From NCBI GenBank assembly GCA_002682825.1, contig NOKP01000012.1, positions 434,001 to 498,000 of the forward strand: a stretch of 64,000 nt of DNA, given 5' to 3'. A program made the translations under genes and the position numbers. This document shows, piece after piece, positions 12,501-24,060 of the stretch (the stretch's first letter is position 1; the number at the start of each line of letters is the position of its first letter). This stretch comes from Neonectria sp. B-13. Taxonomy: Eukaryota > Ascomycota > Sordariomycetes > Hypocreales > Nectriaceae. The notes under the pieces are model-generated. The model ran no database searches and was not told the DNA's origin. It saw only the letters and a list, made by a program, of their open reading frames with translations.

Positions 12501-13933
12501 GCGATTGAGCGAGGCGACTTGGAGGTGCGGGACCGAGATAAATGTGGCAGATGCCATGGTCTTTCCACCAGAGTCGACATCACATCTTATGACGGTCCCA
12601 GGTTTCATGTACCAGCTGTTGTGGCTTTTCGACAGCTTCTTATCCCGTACGACCCTGAAAAGAGCTTCCAATGCAAGCCGGGCGTCTTGCTTAACTGCGA
12701 GGCCTTCCCGGTTCAGAGCTATGTTCTAAGCACGATGTTACCACCCGATTGAATTGTACGAAGTGATAAGAATTACCTCGAATTCCTCAATGTCCATGAT
12801 ATCGCTTGTCACATCCCTAGAGCTTGGTGTTAGGTCACGCCCGGCTTGAGGGAAGAGTCACAACGCACAGCCATCTCACATGTTCTGTCCCCTCACACCC
12901 CGCCCGAATTGGGTTGCAGCTCGTGAGGTCGAGAGAAATCACTCCCTCATCCCTTTCGTCTTGATAGAGGCGAGCCGAACAAAAGCTCTGTGGGAGAGGA
13001 TTCTTCTCCAGAATAGCAATTGTTGGGTGGCGGATCACCCCGAAGCCTTGAGGTCGTTGTCTCGCCACGATGACCAACTCCAACTTTCGGGCATGTCGGC
13101 GAGCATTGCGCTCTTTGGAGCTGGAATCTGTCAACCAAGAGCTTGATGTCCCACTGCTATCGTCGTCTGAAATCATTATCGGAGGAGGAAATGATGGATG
13201 ATCGGGTAGTACATCTACCCTTCCGGGCCGAGATGATGGCGGTATTCCAGGTACAGTTGCTGTCTTCTTTGACTTCTTATTTGATTTGCTAGGTTTCCCT
13301 GCCATCCAGGAAAGCAAGGTCGCGGAAGACGGCTTGTTCGTCTTGACTGGGATCTTTTTACCAGGAGGCATAGGCGGTGGAACTTGACCAGGCGGACGGG
13401 TACCGGGACGAGGAGGAGGAGGAGGGAATGGAGGCACCGTTCCGGGAGCTTGACCAGGTCGAAAGGCGCCTGTTGGAGGACCTCTGTGTCCCATGACAGG
13501 AGGTTGATTAGGCCTACCATGACCATGAAAGCCTGGAGGCCGGGGATCATTCATAGGCCACATTTTCATTGATATGGCCCACCCAGGCTGAATGACGCTC
13601 TCCCATGTCGAAGGGAGAATGATTGTGTCGTCCGGACTCATTAAATCGTAATGTCCATCGTTGACGTGCGGTCCCAATCCTTCGACATGTAGAAAGGCTT
13701 CTTTGATTAGCTGTTCCACGCCCTAATGATCAAAGTCAGGCCCGATTGTGCGATAAGCGAGTGCCTAGCAGACTGACAGCCCAGGTTTGCACCAAGTGAA
13801 ATGGGAAGTTGAACTTTCTGCCGACAGCATCTTTGAAGTGGACCGCCTCTTGAGGCGGCGGGCTTGTCGTTTCCATTCGGATCCGCCACCCGTGAGGAGA
13901 CTCGTACGGAGCGTTAGAAGATGACGGCCGCAA
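9501..13933 (-). CDS. Ubiquitin-like-domain protein with C-terminal CorA-like membrane domain
   Basis: A multi-exon gene. Exon 1 (13933-13778) and exon 2 (13722-about 12865), joined by an intron with closed phase, encode a ubiquitin-like fold (ULD type): PPPQEAVHFKDAVGRKF, then GPHVNDGHYDLM and PGWAISMKMWPM. A Pro/Gly-rich linker and an SDDD segment follow. Later exons carry KPGTVIRCDVDSGGK, a region around DQIFVLEYQDEDTIPDFELT, and a long helical segment. The last exon (about 10187-9501) has a CorA-like pair of membrane helices: FVFTVVTVVFLPMSFVATYL, then SMNGG where CorA has GMN, then PLALGLGIFCLGVAWAG. Architecture and order match an uncharacterised fungal family. The start is uncertain; relatives often carry an N-terminal helical domain that I do not see here. 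One splice join near 12,820-12,870 does not close in phase. Ion transport is unproven since the GMN motif is altered. Confidence 0.72.
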
Positions 13934-14984
13934 TGTTTGTTACCAGAGACGGCGTTGCAAATGGAGTATGTATTTTCAAGACGAGTCAGATTAAGTGCAG
14001 GTGAGTTGTTCAGTTGAAATATATGGGTTGCACTGCAATAATAGCCTGTCTGCATTGCACCATGCTAGCGGAAGGAAACAAAAATGGGGAGCGTGTCAAG
14101 TAACTTGATTCAAGGTGGAGTGGATCAACGGCTCAGCCCCAAGTGATAGTTGCTGACTGCTGAGCAACAATTGGTCCAGGTCTCTGGGGCTGAGCTTCCG
14201 ACGCAGTTATGTGCTGGTTGGCTTGCATGGGCGAAAGCCCTTTCGGTGAGGACAATCTGCACAAGCAAGGATTCGTCCCTTTTGTGGTTAGTCCAGCGCA
14301 AACCCAAGCAACGGTGACAATGTGTCAGTCAAGGTTACGTAGGGGAACCAAACGACCTAGGCGACTCCAAGAGCCGATTGCTGGATCGGCCACAGTTGAT
14401 GCGCACAACACAACCGACAAAGGGAAGGAATGCATTTTGGGAATGACTTTCGGCTATATTGTTTATTCCGAAGTGGGTTTTGACGTAGAAACTAATCTCG
14501 AAGGATTTAGTTACAAACATTCGAGCATTGTTGACTAAAATCGCGGTTGTATTGCTGTTTGTGTCATTGTTAGTTACAAACCGGTTCGAGGATGAGAGGC
14601 GCACTTGGTGAAGACCCCGCCCAAGAAAATAAATGCAGGTAATTGGCATGAAGGGCTAGGAAGTAAAGGAGGAATCGGATGAATTATGGACACCTAGGGA
14701 TTGGCAGTTAAGACCTGTATAGTGCTTATCTACAGCAGAATCATAAAAGAAAGGGGAAACGTGTCAAGTGTTTGGCCCTGGGACCTTTAGGTTGTTGTTG
14801 AAACTGACGAATAGTGCTCAAACATGCGTGAACATTGCTTTAGAATGGGCCTCGCCTATAATGACTGCCTTACATACATTCTCTCATGCACTCCTATCAT
14901 ACACTCCTATCATACACTACTATCTTACACTTCTATCTAGGCCCCAGCGTTCGACCGCTACTATGCAATACAGCATTGCCCACT
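13934..14984. other. Intergenic region, no gene recognised
   Basis: About 1 kb between the ULD/CorA-like gene start and the 3' end of the DUF3112 gene. Only short ORFs without recognisable motifs are present. A missing N-terminal exon of the ULD/CorA-like gene could lie here but was not identified. Confidence 0.45.
14887..14938. repeat. Imperfect 13-bp tandem repeat
   Basis: About four imperfect copies of a unit like ACTCCTATCATAC. It lies just beyond the 3' end of the DUF3112 gene. Confidence 0.7.
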
Positions 14985-15952
14985 TTAGACAGCTGAGCCC
15001 TTGCTTTCCTCCCCTGCTGAACTACTCAGAATCCTTCGAGAATAGTCGCCCGGTCCCGTGCACCCATCTGGAACATGGAATCGTCTGTCAACCCGAGTTG
15101 AAATGAGCAGAGTCAAGATGAAAATCTCCAGCGTAAAGCCAAACACGTAAAACGCAGGCTTTGAATCGAACCAACCTGGGTTGGTCAGTGGACGTACATC
15201 CCACGCTGCGCCAGCCTTGTACCCAGCGATCGTGATGGAGAGGCATGTTGATAGTATCAAGATGATCACCTTGTGGGCCATTGTGCCCTGACCGAACTCC
15301 TCCCTGTTTGCTGGTGCCGGGAGCACATACGCAATGGTAAGGAAAAGCAGTGGTAGGGTTGTCAGAACCAGGAGGAAGGTTATCGATGCCAGTTGAACGT
15401 CACGACACGCTGCAATCGTTGTCGGGCTGGTGGTGGTGACCAACAGAGCAAGTGCAATGATTCCCATGATCAATGAGCCAACGATGGAGGCATAAAAGGC
15501 CTTGAAGAAGACTCCCAGCACAGGGAGCCATCCGATGGCTGGTTGTCGAGCACGAAGGATGCGCTGCGCGAAGACCAGGTTGATGATGTAGATGAGGATG
15601 ATTCCGGCGCTATTGAAGACCTGGGCGACGATGACGATGGACGAGTTTGTCAGGTGGGTGGCCCAGGCCATGCGCATGCTGCATGTCAGGATCCGAATGA
15701 CGCAGAATCCGTTGAGTAGGAGAGAGATGACGAATTTGTGGCCTCGTCGCTTGTTGGTTGTAAAGATGGTTATGTTGAGTGCAGCGCCTGCTAGGTAGAG
15801 TGCTAGGAACACGGCAGAGATGGGGACGTCGAGGGGAACGGTCGGTATTCCGCCGACAATAGCGTTCTTGATGACGAGAGCATTAGTGGCTTGTTGCTAT
15901 TAGGCGGTGTTTAGTGGGAGAAAGGACTTACTCCTCTTGTCAAGGACGACAT
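14985..15952 (-). CDS. DUF3112-family multi-pass membrane protein
   Basis: The protein has about seven hydrophobic segments (for example SAVFLALYLAGAALNITIF, GIILIYIINLVF and KVIILILSTCLSITIAG). It matches the fungal DUF3112 pattern, with a conserved FAQRILRARQP loop after a membrane helix. The main exon ends upstream at 15896. A tiny first exon (15952-15932) encoding MSSLTRG is joined by a 35-nt intron (GTAAGT..TAATAG, phase 0), giving MSSLTRG-QQATNALVIKN. Without this splice a stop follows at once. The C terminus is polar and Ser-rich. The family has no established biochemical role that I can name. A Zn2Cys6 regulator gene lies about 500 bp away, divergently oriented. Confidence 0.8.
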
Positions 15953-16464
15953 GGTTGGGTGGTAAAGACTGAGACGGTTGTGGCGCGGTGGTGTAATCGG
16001 TCGAAGGAGTGGGACAAGGCTACACCATACCAGATTGAGAGCCTGATAGTTGGATGCAATCTGCTATCAATTCATACAAGTGATGATGGAGTATTTAAAG
16101 GAAATGCATTTGTTGGTCGAGACTGGCCGCTCCTCGAGCTTTAGGGGCGAATCTCGGACGAGCAGCATGTCCTCGGACGAAGAAGATGTCCGCGGACGAA
16201 AAACAGTGGGTCGTACATGCGTTGGTGTTTAGGATTAATATTCGGAGGTCCCACGTGTTAGTGTGAGCCATCTTCTCCCCGATGATTCTGCCTTGTTTGC
16301 CAAGAACCACTATCTTCGGTTCTTCCTGCACGATAACCTCCGCTCATTCACGGCCCCAAGCCGCAACGCCACCCAACGAACCAATCCCGTCGCCTCAAAG
16401 CACCAAGCCAACACGATCTCACCCGGCCTCGTCTAAATATCGGACCCGCCGTCATCAGTTCGAC

Positions 16465-18563
16465 ATGCCAAATGAATGCATTCCTCGAAAAGCTCGCAAG
16501 GGCACCAAATCCTGCACCGAGTGTCGCCGGCGCAAGGTAGCCTGTTCCTGGACGTCGGAGCACCAGTCGACGTGTCGACGATGCGAGGAACGAGGATCCA
16601 AGTGTGTCGCGCAGGTCTTCGCCTCGCCGTCGACGTCTGTTCGGCGGACCGCCACCCGGGACCGCGTCTCGCGCCTGGAGCAGCAAGTCGCCCGGCTCAC
16701 GGAAGCTGTGTATAACCACGACTCCAGCTTGGGAAGCCGGGTTACAGCCTCGCCGACGGTGATCCAGGACGATCCCTTGAGCTCCGATGCAGGCACAGAC
16801 ACCGAATCTCAGGTCTCGGATGTTCCCATGATGGAGCCACCCACGTATCTCAACTCGCTCTTCAACAACAACCTCATCAGCTCGGACAACCACAACAACG
16901 GCAACGTCCAGGAGTTGCGCGCCCGCAAAGCGCTCGCCCATCTCTCAGATACGGCCAGAGCTGCTCTCCAGCCGCTCATACCCTCGAAAGAGGACGTGGC
17001 TGTGTTTGCAGGTCATGCGTCCGGATGGCAATCAGTTCTTCATTTCATCATTCCTGTGGCCTCGATGAGTAAGTCCGGTGACGATATCCTAGCGCAATAT
17101 GAAGACATGAAGCAAGCGACCGTCGATCCAGTCAGTCTTGCTTCCTGGATTCTATCAATTGCCATCACAGTCGAACAGATGCCGAGGGAAGCCGCAAGCG
17201 ATGGGTTCATGTTGCGGTGGTCTACTAATACTTCTCGCTTTTCCATGGCTGTGGCCGAGGCCGTGGAGAGAACCATCGTCGCGCGAGAGGCGCTTTCAGG
17301 TACTCTTGAGGGTATTGAGACCAACTCACTCCTCGTTCGACTGTAAGCATATTTGTCTTTCTTGCAAGCCGCACATTCACTAAGTTTTGACCTGGATACA
17401 GTTACCATGCTCGAGGAAACTTCCTCAAAGGCTGGCTGCAATTACGCCGGACCATAGCCCTCGCTGAGCTCCTAGGCTTCCACCGCGCAACAGATGAAGG
17501 CAGGTCAACGTTGTGGGAATGCTTGTGCTCCATGGATAAATTCAATTCGCTGCTCTTTGCATTCCCTTCGGCTACGAGGCATTACCATGGAATGCTGAAA
17601 GCTCCAGTCACCAATGGAAACCCATCCGCCGCTTCGTACGTTTCCCGACTATCCCATATCGCCGTTCAACTCCAGGATGTAAGCGACACACAGGCTAAAG
17701 TCTTGTCTGATGCCGAACTCTACGAAAAGATCTCGAAACTGGACGTCGAGCTGCGTGATCTGGTCTCGACGAGCCCGGACTGGTGGGAGCCACAACCGCC
17801 GAGCATGCCTGCTCTCATGATGCAGTACTTTCATAGTTACATTACCATGCGCGTACATGCACCGCTGAGTCTACGCCCGGGGCCATCTCCGCAAGCGTCC
17901 TACTGTCGTGGAGCTTGCACCGAGGCATGCTCAGCTTTGATCCGGAGATACGTCAAGCTCTGTCCCATGCTGCCGAGCGGCTTCTTCCTTCGGCGACTAC
18001 TAGACCTACAAGTCTTCACGGCAGTGGTCATTCTGCTTCTTGTTGACTTCAGCTCAACTTCAACGGTGCAGTCGTTGTTGCCCGAAACTTCGTCACAGAG
18101 GGCGAAATCCTTGGCGGAAGAAGTCGTCAAAACCATGGAGTCGACAGTAAACGAGCCCAACTCGGACTATTCCAAACAAGCCATTCCAACGATCCGCAGT
18201 CTGATTGAACTTCTCAACAAGAGTGACTTGTCTCGAACAGACGCTAGTCTCAACGTGAGAGTTCCATTGCTGGGCAAAGTTCACGTTCGGCGGAGACAAC
18301 ACAAAAGCCCCAACCAGGCTGGTGGGAATGGCCAGGTCACTGAAGGCAGCACCGCCCAGTCTACTGCCGTGCCAATCATAGAAGAGCCTTTACCCTCTGA
18401 TTATATGGTAGCCCAGGATCCAACGTTGTGGGAACCGCTGTCCTGGTCAATAGAAGAAGATTCAGAGAGGATGTTCCAGGAGGCCACTATGATGGAATAT
18501 TTCAGTCCCACCGACACTTGGAGTGGGGGTACTGCACTTGATTTTACCTACACTCAATTTTAA
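16465..18563 (+). CDS. Zn2Cys6 transcription factor
   Basis: Starts MPNECIPRKARKGTKSC. The zinc cluster is C-x2-C-x6-C-x9-C-x2-C-x6-C (CTECRRRKVAC ... CRRCEERGSKC), followed by a coiled-coil linker (RDRVSRLEQQVARLTEAV) as usual for dimerisation. One intron, 17343-17401 (GTAAGC donor, ACAG acceptor), closes phase as L-YHARGNFLKGW. The predicted protein has about 679 residues, normal for the family. The C-terminal half is a helical middle-homology-like region (ALAELLGFHRATDEGR, WECLCSMDKF) and the tail is acidic. An in-frame ATG at 16282 exists but its extension looks like untranslated leader. It is divergent from the DUF3112 gene, so a shared promoter region is possible. Target genes are unknown. 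Confidence 0.9.
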
Positions 18564-20062
18564 TCATCCACCTTACTCTTCATGGGAACAATAAGCTGTG
18601 CAAGGACTGAGGATTTATTTTCTTATAGGGGCGTTCAGTACAAAAAAAACCACTGCATCTTTGTAGTACTATGTATTGTTGAAGTAACTTACTCTCACAC
18701 TTGCATCAACGGAACTGAATGGGGAACGTGGAGTAGTTGCCTAATGTTAGAACTACCCGGGACCTCGTGCTTCCGACGAAGCGCATCATCGAGAGGGGGA
18801 TTAACAAATCCATCACACCTTCAAAGTCTAAGCGAAGGGGCATTCTTTCCTTATTCCTGATTATTTGCCTCGGACGAACAAGCCGATCATTACAATCGTA
18901 AGTGCAGCGAGCATCGGGGTAATTGGGTCCGTCGTAGACTATGATTACCCATCGGAATCAGCCGACCACCTTTGTACAAGGCATCTGCCCTATCGTCATT
19001 CTCCACCGACTGTCTCGACTATAGAACTGCGCAAAAGTACCCGAGTGAAAGCCGCTAAGTGAACCGGAGCCAGTGTCTCCTGTGGCCCAATGGAGAAGTT
19101 AACAGCCGAATGTAACGATCCTGATAACCGCGCTGACATTAGCACCGGGATGTAGGAATAGCCTTTAAGGCTTAATCCAATCGGGTGGCTCGGCCGGGGT
19201 TTCCAGTAACAGTTCCGACGATGGACGCATTAGGCAGGACATCAATGCCGATCGTCGGCGGCGGTCTTATCGACGAATGTCATGGTCATTTGTAAATTAG
19301 GGAATACGATATCATTTATGCTTGATGTGTAAAGGTAAGCTTACTACCTTATTTTAGCTGCATAAATTAGTACTAGATATACTTGAATACAGCGTTGGAC
19401 CGTTTCATTACGTGCCGAGCTGCTCCGGATCTGCCCTTACCCCTGGCCCCGTTTTGAGACGCAGAGGCCAGTGCACAATTCCGCGTCTCCTTTAGGAATG
19501 TGCGGACGAAGAAAAGGGTGGGAAACGCAGATGCCGCGGCTGAGCTCCATATGCCTCGACCCATTGCTCGTGATTTAAAGCGGCCGGACATGCACTTCCC
19601 ACCTATGTTTTGTCCGATCCTTCTAGAGAGGAACTTTAGACCAAGCTAGTCCGTATTCTTGCATTGGCGACCTTCTCATAATGCTTAGTAGCTCCGACGG
19701 CCACCGTACTTTAAGTGCTGTATCCAATTGCGTCACTGGATCCGTATTTCGGTGTGATGTTCATAACGATAGGATCAATGGGCAGATGATTAGCCGGGGA
19801 CTTTCACACTGAGAACTGCTGGGGGCAAGGGTTTTGAGACTCGAGAACTCCGGATAGGAGATAGGCAGCAGGTCTATCCGACGGTTCTGGAATAGACACT
19901 TGGCAAGGATGCCTCGACGAGGGTTTCTGGTTGTGAACAGAATCTATAAAGACCCGAGGTATCCCAAGACTAAGGTTACAACAGACTTGCACATCAAACC
20001 AGTCTCTTCAGTGTTGTATCCCTCACCCTTTTGATCGTCTATCTCCAGTATCCACAAGCATC
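18564..20062. other. Intergenic region, no gene recognised
   Basis: About 1.5 kb with only short, low-quality ORFs. The right end holds the promoter and leader of the metalloprotease gene. Confidence 0.5.
19945..19950 (+). promoter_or_regulatory. Candidate TATA box of the metalloprotease gene
   Basis: TATAAA about 115 bases before the metalloprotease ATG, followed by a pyrimidine-rich leader (CAACAGACTTGCACATC..TCTTCAGTG region). Position fits a fungal core promoter. Confidence 0.4.
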
Positions 20063-21023
20063 ATGTATATCAAGACTCTCTTGCTCGCCGCCTTTGGCGC
20101 GTCAACGGCCTTCGCTGGAGTGACCAAGAGGGAGGGTGGCCGCTTCGGCTGTGGTACTTCGGAACCCTCGGCCGAGCACATCGGCATGTCCAAGGTTCTG
20201 GCTGCCCAGGAAGCCAAGGCTGAGGAGTCGGGCAACTTGACTACGCGCGCTACCATCAACGTTGGTGTCTACTTCCACGTTGTTGCCAAGTCCCAGACGG
20301 TTGCCAATGGTTACCTCACGGTAAGAACTACCAATCCACCCCTCTATGCATTACTGCAACTGACTATTCAATAGGACAAGATGTTGAAGGACCAATTGGC
20401 TGTTCTCAACGCCGACTTCGCCCCACACAACGTCGCCTTCAACTTGCTCGGCACGGACCGAACCGTCAACACGGGATGGGCCGCCGACAGCAACGAGCTG
20501 GCCATGAAGAAGGCTCTCCGCAAGGGAACCTACTCCAACCTGAACATCTACTTCCAATACGGCCTGACCGATGATTCCCTGGGATACGCCTACCTGCCGA
20601 CGTCTGTAACCTCCGGTAGCTCCGACTTCTACCGCGACGGCGTCTCTATCAAGGCCCAGACCGTCCCCGGCGGCACTGAGACCGACTTCAACCTCGGAAA
20701 GACGGCCACCCACGAGGTCGGCCACTGGATGGGTCTTTACCACACCTTCCAAGGCGGCTGCACCGGCAGCGGCGACTTTGTTTCCGACACTCCCGCCTCG
20801 GCTAGCCAGTCTTCAGGCTGCCCCGTCGGTCGTGACTCGTGCCCGAGCGCGACTGGTGCTGATCCTATCCACAACTACATGGACTACTCCGACGAGTAAG
20901 TTGACGTTGAACCGAATCACATGTGGATAATCACTAACTTCTGTCTGTAGTACTTGCTACGAGGAGTTTACCGCTGGCCAGCAGACTCGCATGACCAGCT
21001 ACTGGAACACCTACCGCGGGTAG
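20063..21023 (+). CDS. Secreted M43-type (pappalysin-like) zinc metalloprotease
   Basis: Three exons: 20063-20320, 20375-20895 and 20951-21023, with phases closing to 283 residues. The N terminus MYIKTLLLAAFGASTAFA is a signal peptide, followed by a short pro-region. The catalytic zinc motif HEVGHWMGLYH begins at about residue 199, and the downstream NYMDYSDD is the Met-turn of the family. The Cys residues after the active site fit the disulphides of fungal extracellular M43 proteases. Size and layout match the family closely, so it is probably an active extracellular protease for nutrition or host interaction. The first intron uses GTAAGA with a CTGAC branch; the second uses GTAAGT. Confidence 0.95.
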
Positions 21024-22136
21024 ATTTATGAAACTAGGGTGATTTAGTCAACAACTACGGCAGAGAAGGCTGCTGAGGCTGAGACAGATCCTAAAGACGA
21101 GCGCGGGTGACTCAGAAGATGATCACTTGGTTGAGGTGGTCTTGGCGCATGATGTAAAGTGGTACGAAGAGCATGAGCATTTATATTCTTGATAGAACGC
21201 GTGTTGTAACTTTTTTGCACAATTGAGACTTTGAGACGATTGAACACATGGGTCAGTCCATGCATGCTACAACTGCTCCAGACTACTTTCGAGAAGATAT
21301 GTTCGTCGTGAACTGTCTAAATTCATAACCACGCCCACGACTATAAGTCTAATTCAAGCCACAGCCAGCACGAGTCAGAACGAGTCAACAACCAGAGCAA
21401 CTCATGACCAGGGGCACCGCACAAGCTGGTCGAAGAGCAACCCGGCTGCATATGCGGTATTGTTAATCATGGAGACCCGACCACACTTTAGGAACCAACA
21501 GAGTCCCCACCCAGATGCCGACTGAGCCGATGAAGAATTCCCTCCGCCTCGGTAAAGTAATGGGAACCGCATTCTTTCAAGTAGGTGTTTCTGAGTTCGA
21601 TGTTGTCCCCAGATCAATATTGACACCTAGAGCCCTAGACATTGTGTTTGAAGACGGATATCAGCAACATGAAAGCTCCAAGCGATGGTAAAGGGAACCA
21701 AGGAGCTACTTAGGCGGACTGCGCTAGTTTCGTCAGGACCTTTTGTCAAAGCTGTACAACAACCAACAACCAACAGTCCAGGGAAACCCTCGGCCCATAA
21801 CGGCATTAACTTGCCGAATTTAGCGCACAAAGGGACGGTCCACGTATTATAAAACGCACCAAGAGTGATTTTACTTGTGGCTTGTCTTGGCTGCGCATGG
21901 CGTGTCGAAACTCGTATCCACAGTCATGCCTCAAACTGTCAACTTCGTCTTCCATGGATTGCCGAGAAGCCAGCATCCCTCTTAGTCCTGATTCGGAATG
22001 CCGCATTACCCGACATTTACCTGGCTGAGCCCATTCCCCGCCAAGTTATAAAGGTTCTGAGCTGAACGCCCCGGAAACATGGTCAAACCACTTTGCATTT
22101 GTATTCATACTCAGTCGCAGTTCAACTACCACACCC
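21024..22136. other. Intergenic region, no gene recognised
   Basis: About 1.1 kb with short ORFs only. A TATAAA at 22047-22052 lies about 85 bases before the ATG of the next small secreted ORF. Confidence 0.5.
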
Positions 22137-22526
22137 ATGTCGCCATTCTCGATCGCCTTGATAATAGGCACCTTATTCATTGCTAGTTCTCTAGCCCTTA
22201 AACCCCGCAATGCGATTCATTCAGATGAACTCGATCACTATGATGAATTTATGAACGGGATAGCTGGCACCCAATTTCTTCACATGTACCTCGAGAACAA
22301 CATGGTGAAGATAGATGTCTACGAGCACCCAACGAATGAGCTTGCTCGGTCTGAAGCCTTTACCCCGAGTCCGAAAGCAGAGCAATACATCAACCAAGAA
22401 TTGCAACGTGCCAATGAAATATTGGGAGACTCGCGTGTGAGCGAGCATGGTCGACAGTGCGTGCGGGACGAACATGTCAGAAGACCGAAAATAGCAAGCG
22501 AGTCTGAGAAGTGTTGTTCGCAGTGA
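22137..22526 (+). CDS. Small secreted protein of unknown function
   Basis: A 129-residue ORF with a clear signal peptide (MSPFSIALIIGTLFIASSLA) and a TATAAA about 85 bases upstream of the ATG. The body is charged (SDELDHYDEFMNGIAG, NMVKIDVYEHP) and ends with three Cys residues (QCVRDE ... EKCCSQ). I do not recognise the family. The C terminus may be altered if an intron near 22,450-22,510 was missed. It lies directly before relics of secondary-metabolism genes, so it could itself be a truncated gene. A secreted effector-like role is only a guess from size and signal peptide. Confidence 0.4.
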   Translation: MSPFSIALIIGTLFIASSLALKPRNAIHSDELDHYDEFMNGIAGTQFLHMYLENNMVKIDVYEHPTNELARSEAFTPSPKAEQYINQELQRANEILGDSRVSEHGRQCVRDEHVRRPKIASESEKCCSQ

Positions 22527-22729
22527 AATCAACTCTATGGAGCATTTCCTACTATTGGGGACATAGAGGCGGTCCGCAGTGCTATTCGGGGTATTCTGGG
22601 GTATTTTTAGCATTGGTCAATAACATAAGATGGATTAAAGCAATATTGATTAGAAACATTGCGACCACCACGGTTTGTCTAGACTTGCACCGGACCCTAG
22701 CTACGAACGAAACAAGCACTGACAATTTC

Positions 22730-23033
22730 AGATACGGCGGCGGGCGGCGAATCTATCCAGGCATGCACCTCGCTGAACGCAATCCCTCGAGAGCCATATC
22801 ATAGATACTATGGGCCTTTTAAGATTACGCCTATTATTGATCCTGTTACCGGAGTACCAAAGCCTCAAATAACGACACCTCTCTCTCTGAATGGCGAAAG
22901 TTCTGCTTTCTTTGGGGGCGCTGTCAGAGTGACGTATCCCCTTGACGTCAACATCAAGCCTAGGTCTACCAAGAACGTTACCGTTCTCCTCAAAGAGTAT
23001 GACGCTGCACGAGCAATATTAGACAAGTACTAG
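22730..23033 (+). pseudogene. C-terminal relic of a cytochrome P450
   Basis: The segment FRYGGGRRIYPGMHLAERN matches the heme-binding loop of fungal P450s (usual form FGxGRRxCxGxxLAE), but the heme-ligand Cys is a Tyr. A stop (TAG at 22802-22804) and a frameshift follow. In the next frame the P450 tail continues as FKITPIIDPVTGVPKPQ, then FFGGAVRVTYPLDVNIKPR, ending with TAG at 23031-23033. The rest of the enzyme was not found upstream. Loss of the heme Cys and the broken frame mean it cannot be a working P450. Confidence 0.8.
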
Positions 23034-23444
23034 TGAAACCCTAGGTAACCAATTTCACAAACCGAATGAACCATGGGGATTTAACGTGATGCAAACGGAT
23101 TACATCCTCCCTAGGAAGGCTTCCGGAGATTATAAATACTTTTCTTTGTTGATAGTACATTAGAGTGTGTCATAAATAACTAGGTCATAATAAAGCTGTA
23201 TTGAACATAGTAGCTTAAAGCCGTCTTCTTTCCTCCCGAGTATCGGGCATGACATGGTGCGCAGTGGTAATTAGTTACACGGTCGGCCACGATTGGTGAC
23301 GTAGGTTCATAAGCATGGCAGCAGTGAACCGAAACATAATCTCTTGCAGATTCAATCAGGATAAATAAATACAGGAAATGAGAATGCTGGACACATAGTA
23401 TAGACAATACAGGCCTTGTCTTTGTTGTTTCAAAATTGATTGGC

Positions 23445-23922
23445 TGCCACTGCGGAACACAATCCGGCAAATTGGAACTCACGCTCCTGGTGAAGTTAGC
23501 CCGCCGTTTCTCCAAGAATGATTTAATTCCTTCCGCTTTGTCCGCAGACTCATAAAGCTTGAACATGATTTCAGAATCCAGAAGGCGGGTGCTCGGTGAT
23601 GTTCGTCGCCTTTTCCAGGTATGCACTCAAAGCCAATACCCAGGTCGGCACAGAACGTCCGACCTGCTCCAGTGACAACCACAGCCTTGACTCGGTTGTG
23701 AAGATCAAATAGATTGAATGCCTTGATAAGATCGTCTTCCATTTCCACGGTGAAAGCATTAATCCTCTCAGGGCGATTTATTGTTACCGTAACTCTCGTG
23801 GCTGCTGGTTGGTTAGGAGGGTGGGTTGACACATTCAGCTGCGGCCATTGCAAACTCGAATATGATTTTGGTATTTCCACGGCCGTAACGGCTCTTCGTT
23901 CGCAATTATCGTCAGATGTCAA
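23445..23922 (-). pseudogene. Enoyl-CoA hydratase/isomerase (crotonase) relic with internal deletion
   Basis: The N-terminal part (from 23922) has the crotonase start: VTVTINRPERINAF, then RVKAVVVTGAGRTFCADLGIGF. After about residue 110 the homology jumps, with a frame change, to the family C terminus: LLDSEIMFKLYES, then GIKSFLEKRRANF and CVPQW. The middle of the fold, with the second catalytic region, is missing, so this is an internally deleted, frameshifted gene. It lies between the P450 relic and a dehydrogenase relic. Confidence 0.82.
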
Positions 23923-24060
23923 ACCACTACGATCTGGTCAGATTCTTTTAGCCAACAATGAGGAGGTTGTTGGAGAAATGGGGAGGCAGCCTCGCGTAAT
24001 TAACATGATGATGGATAACAAGCATCCAACAACCGAGAAATTATGGGTAGCTTCGGCAAT

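Noticed and set aside
14209..14538. 109-residue plus-strand ORF
   Set aside because: Composition looks random, no motifs, no promoter or intron signals.
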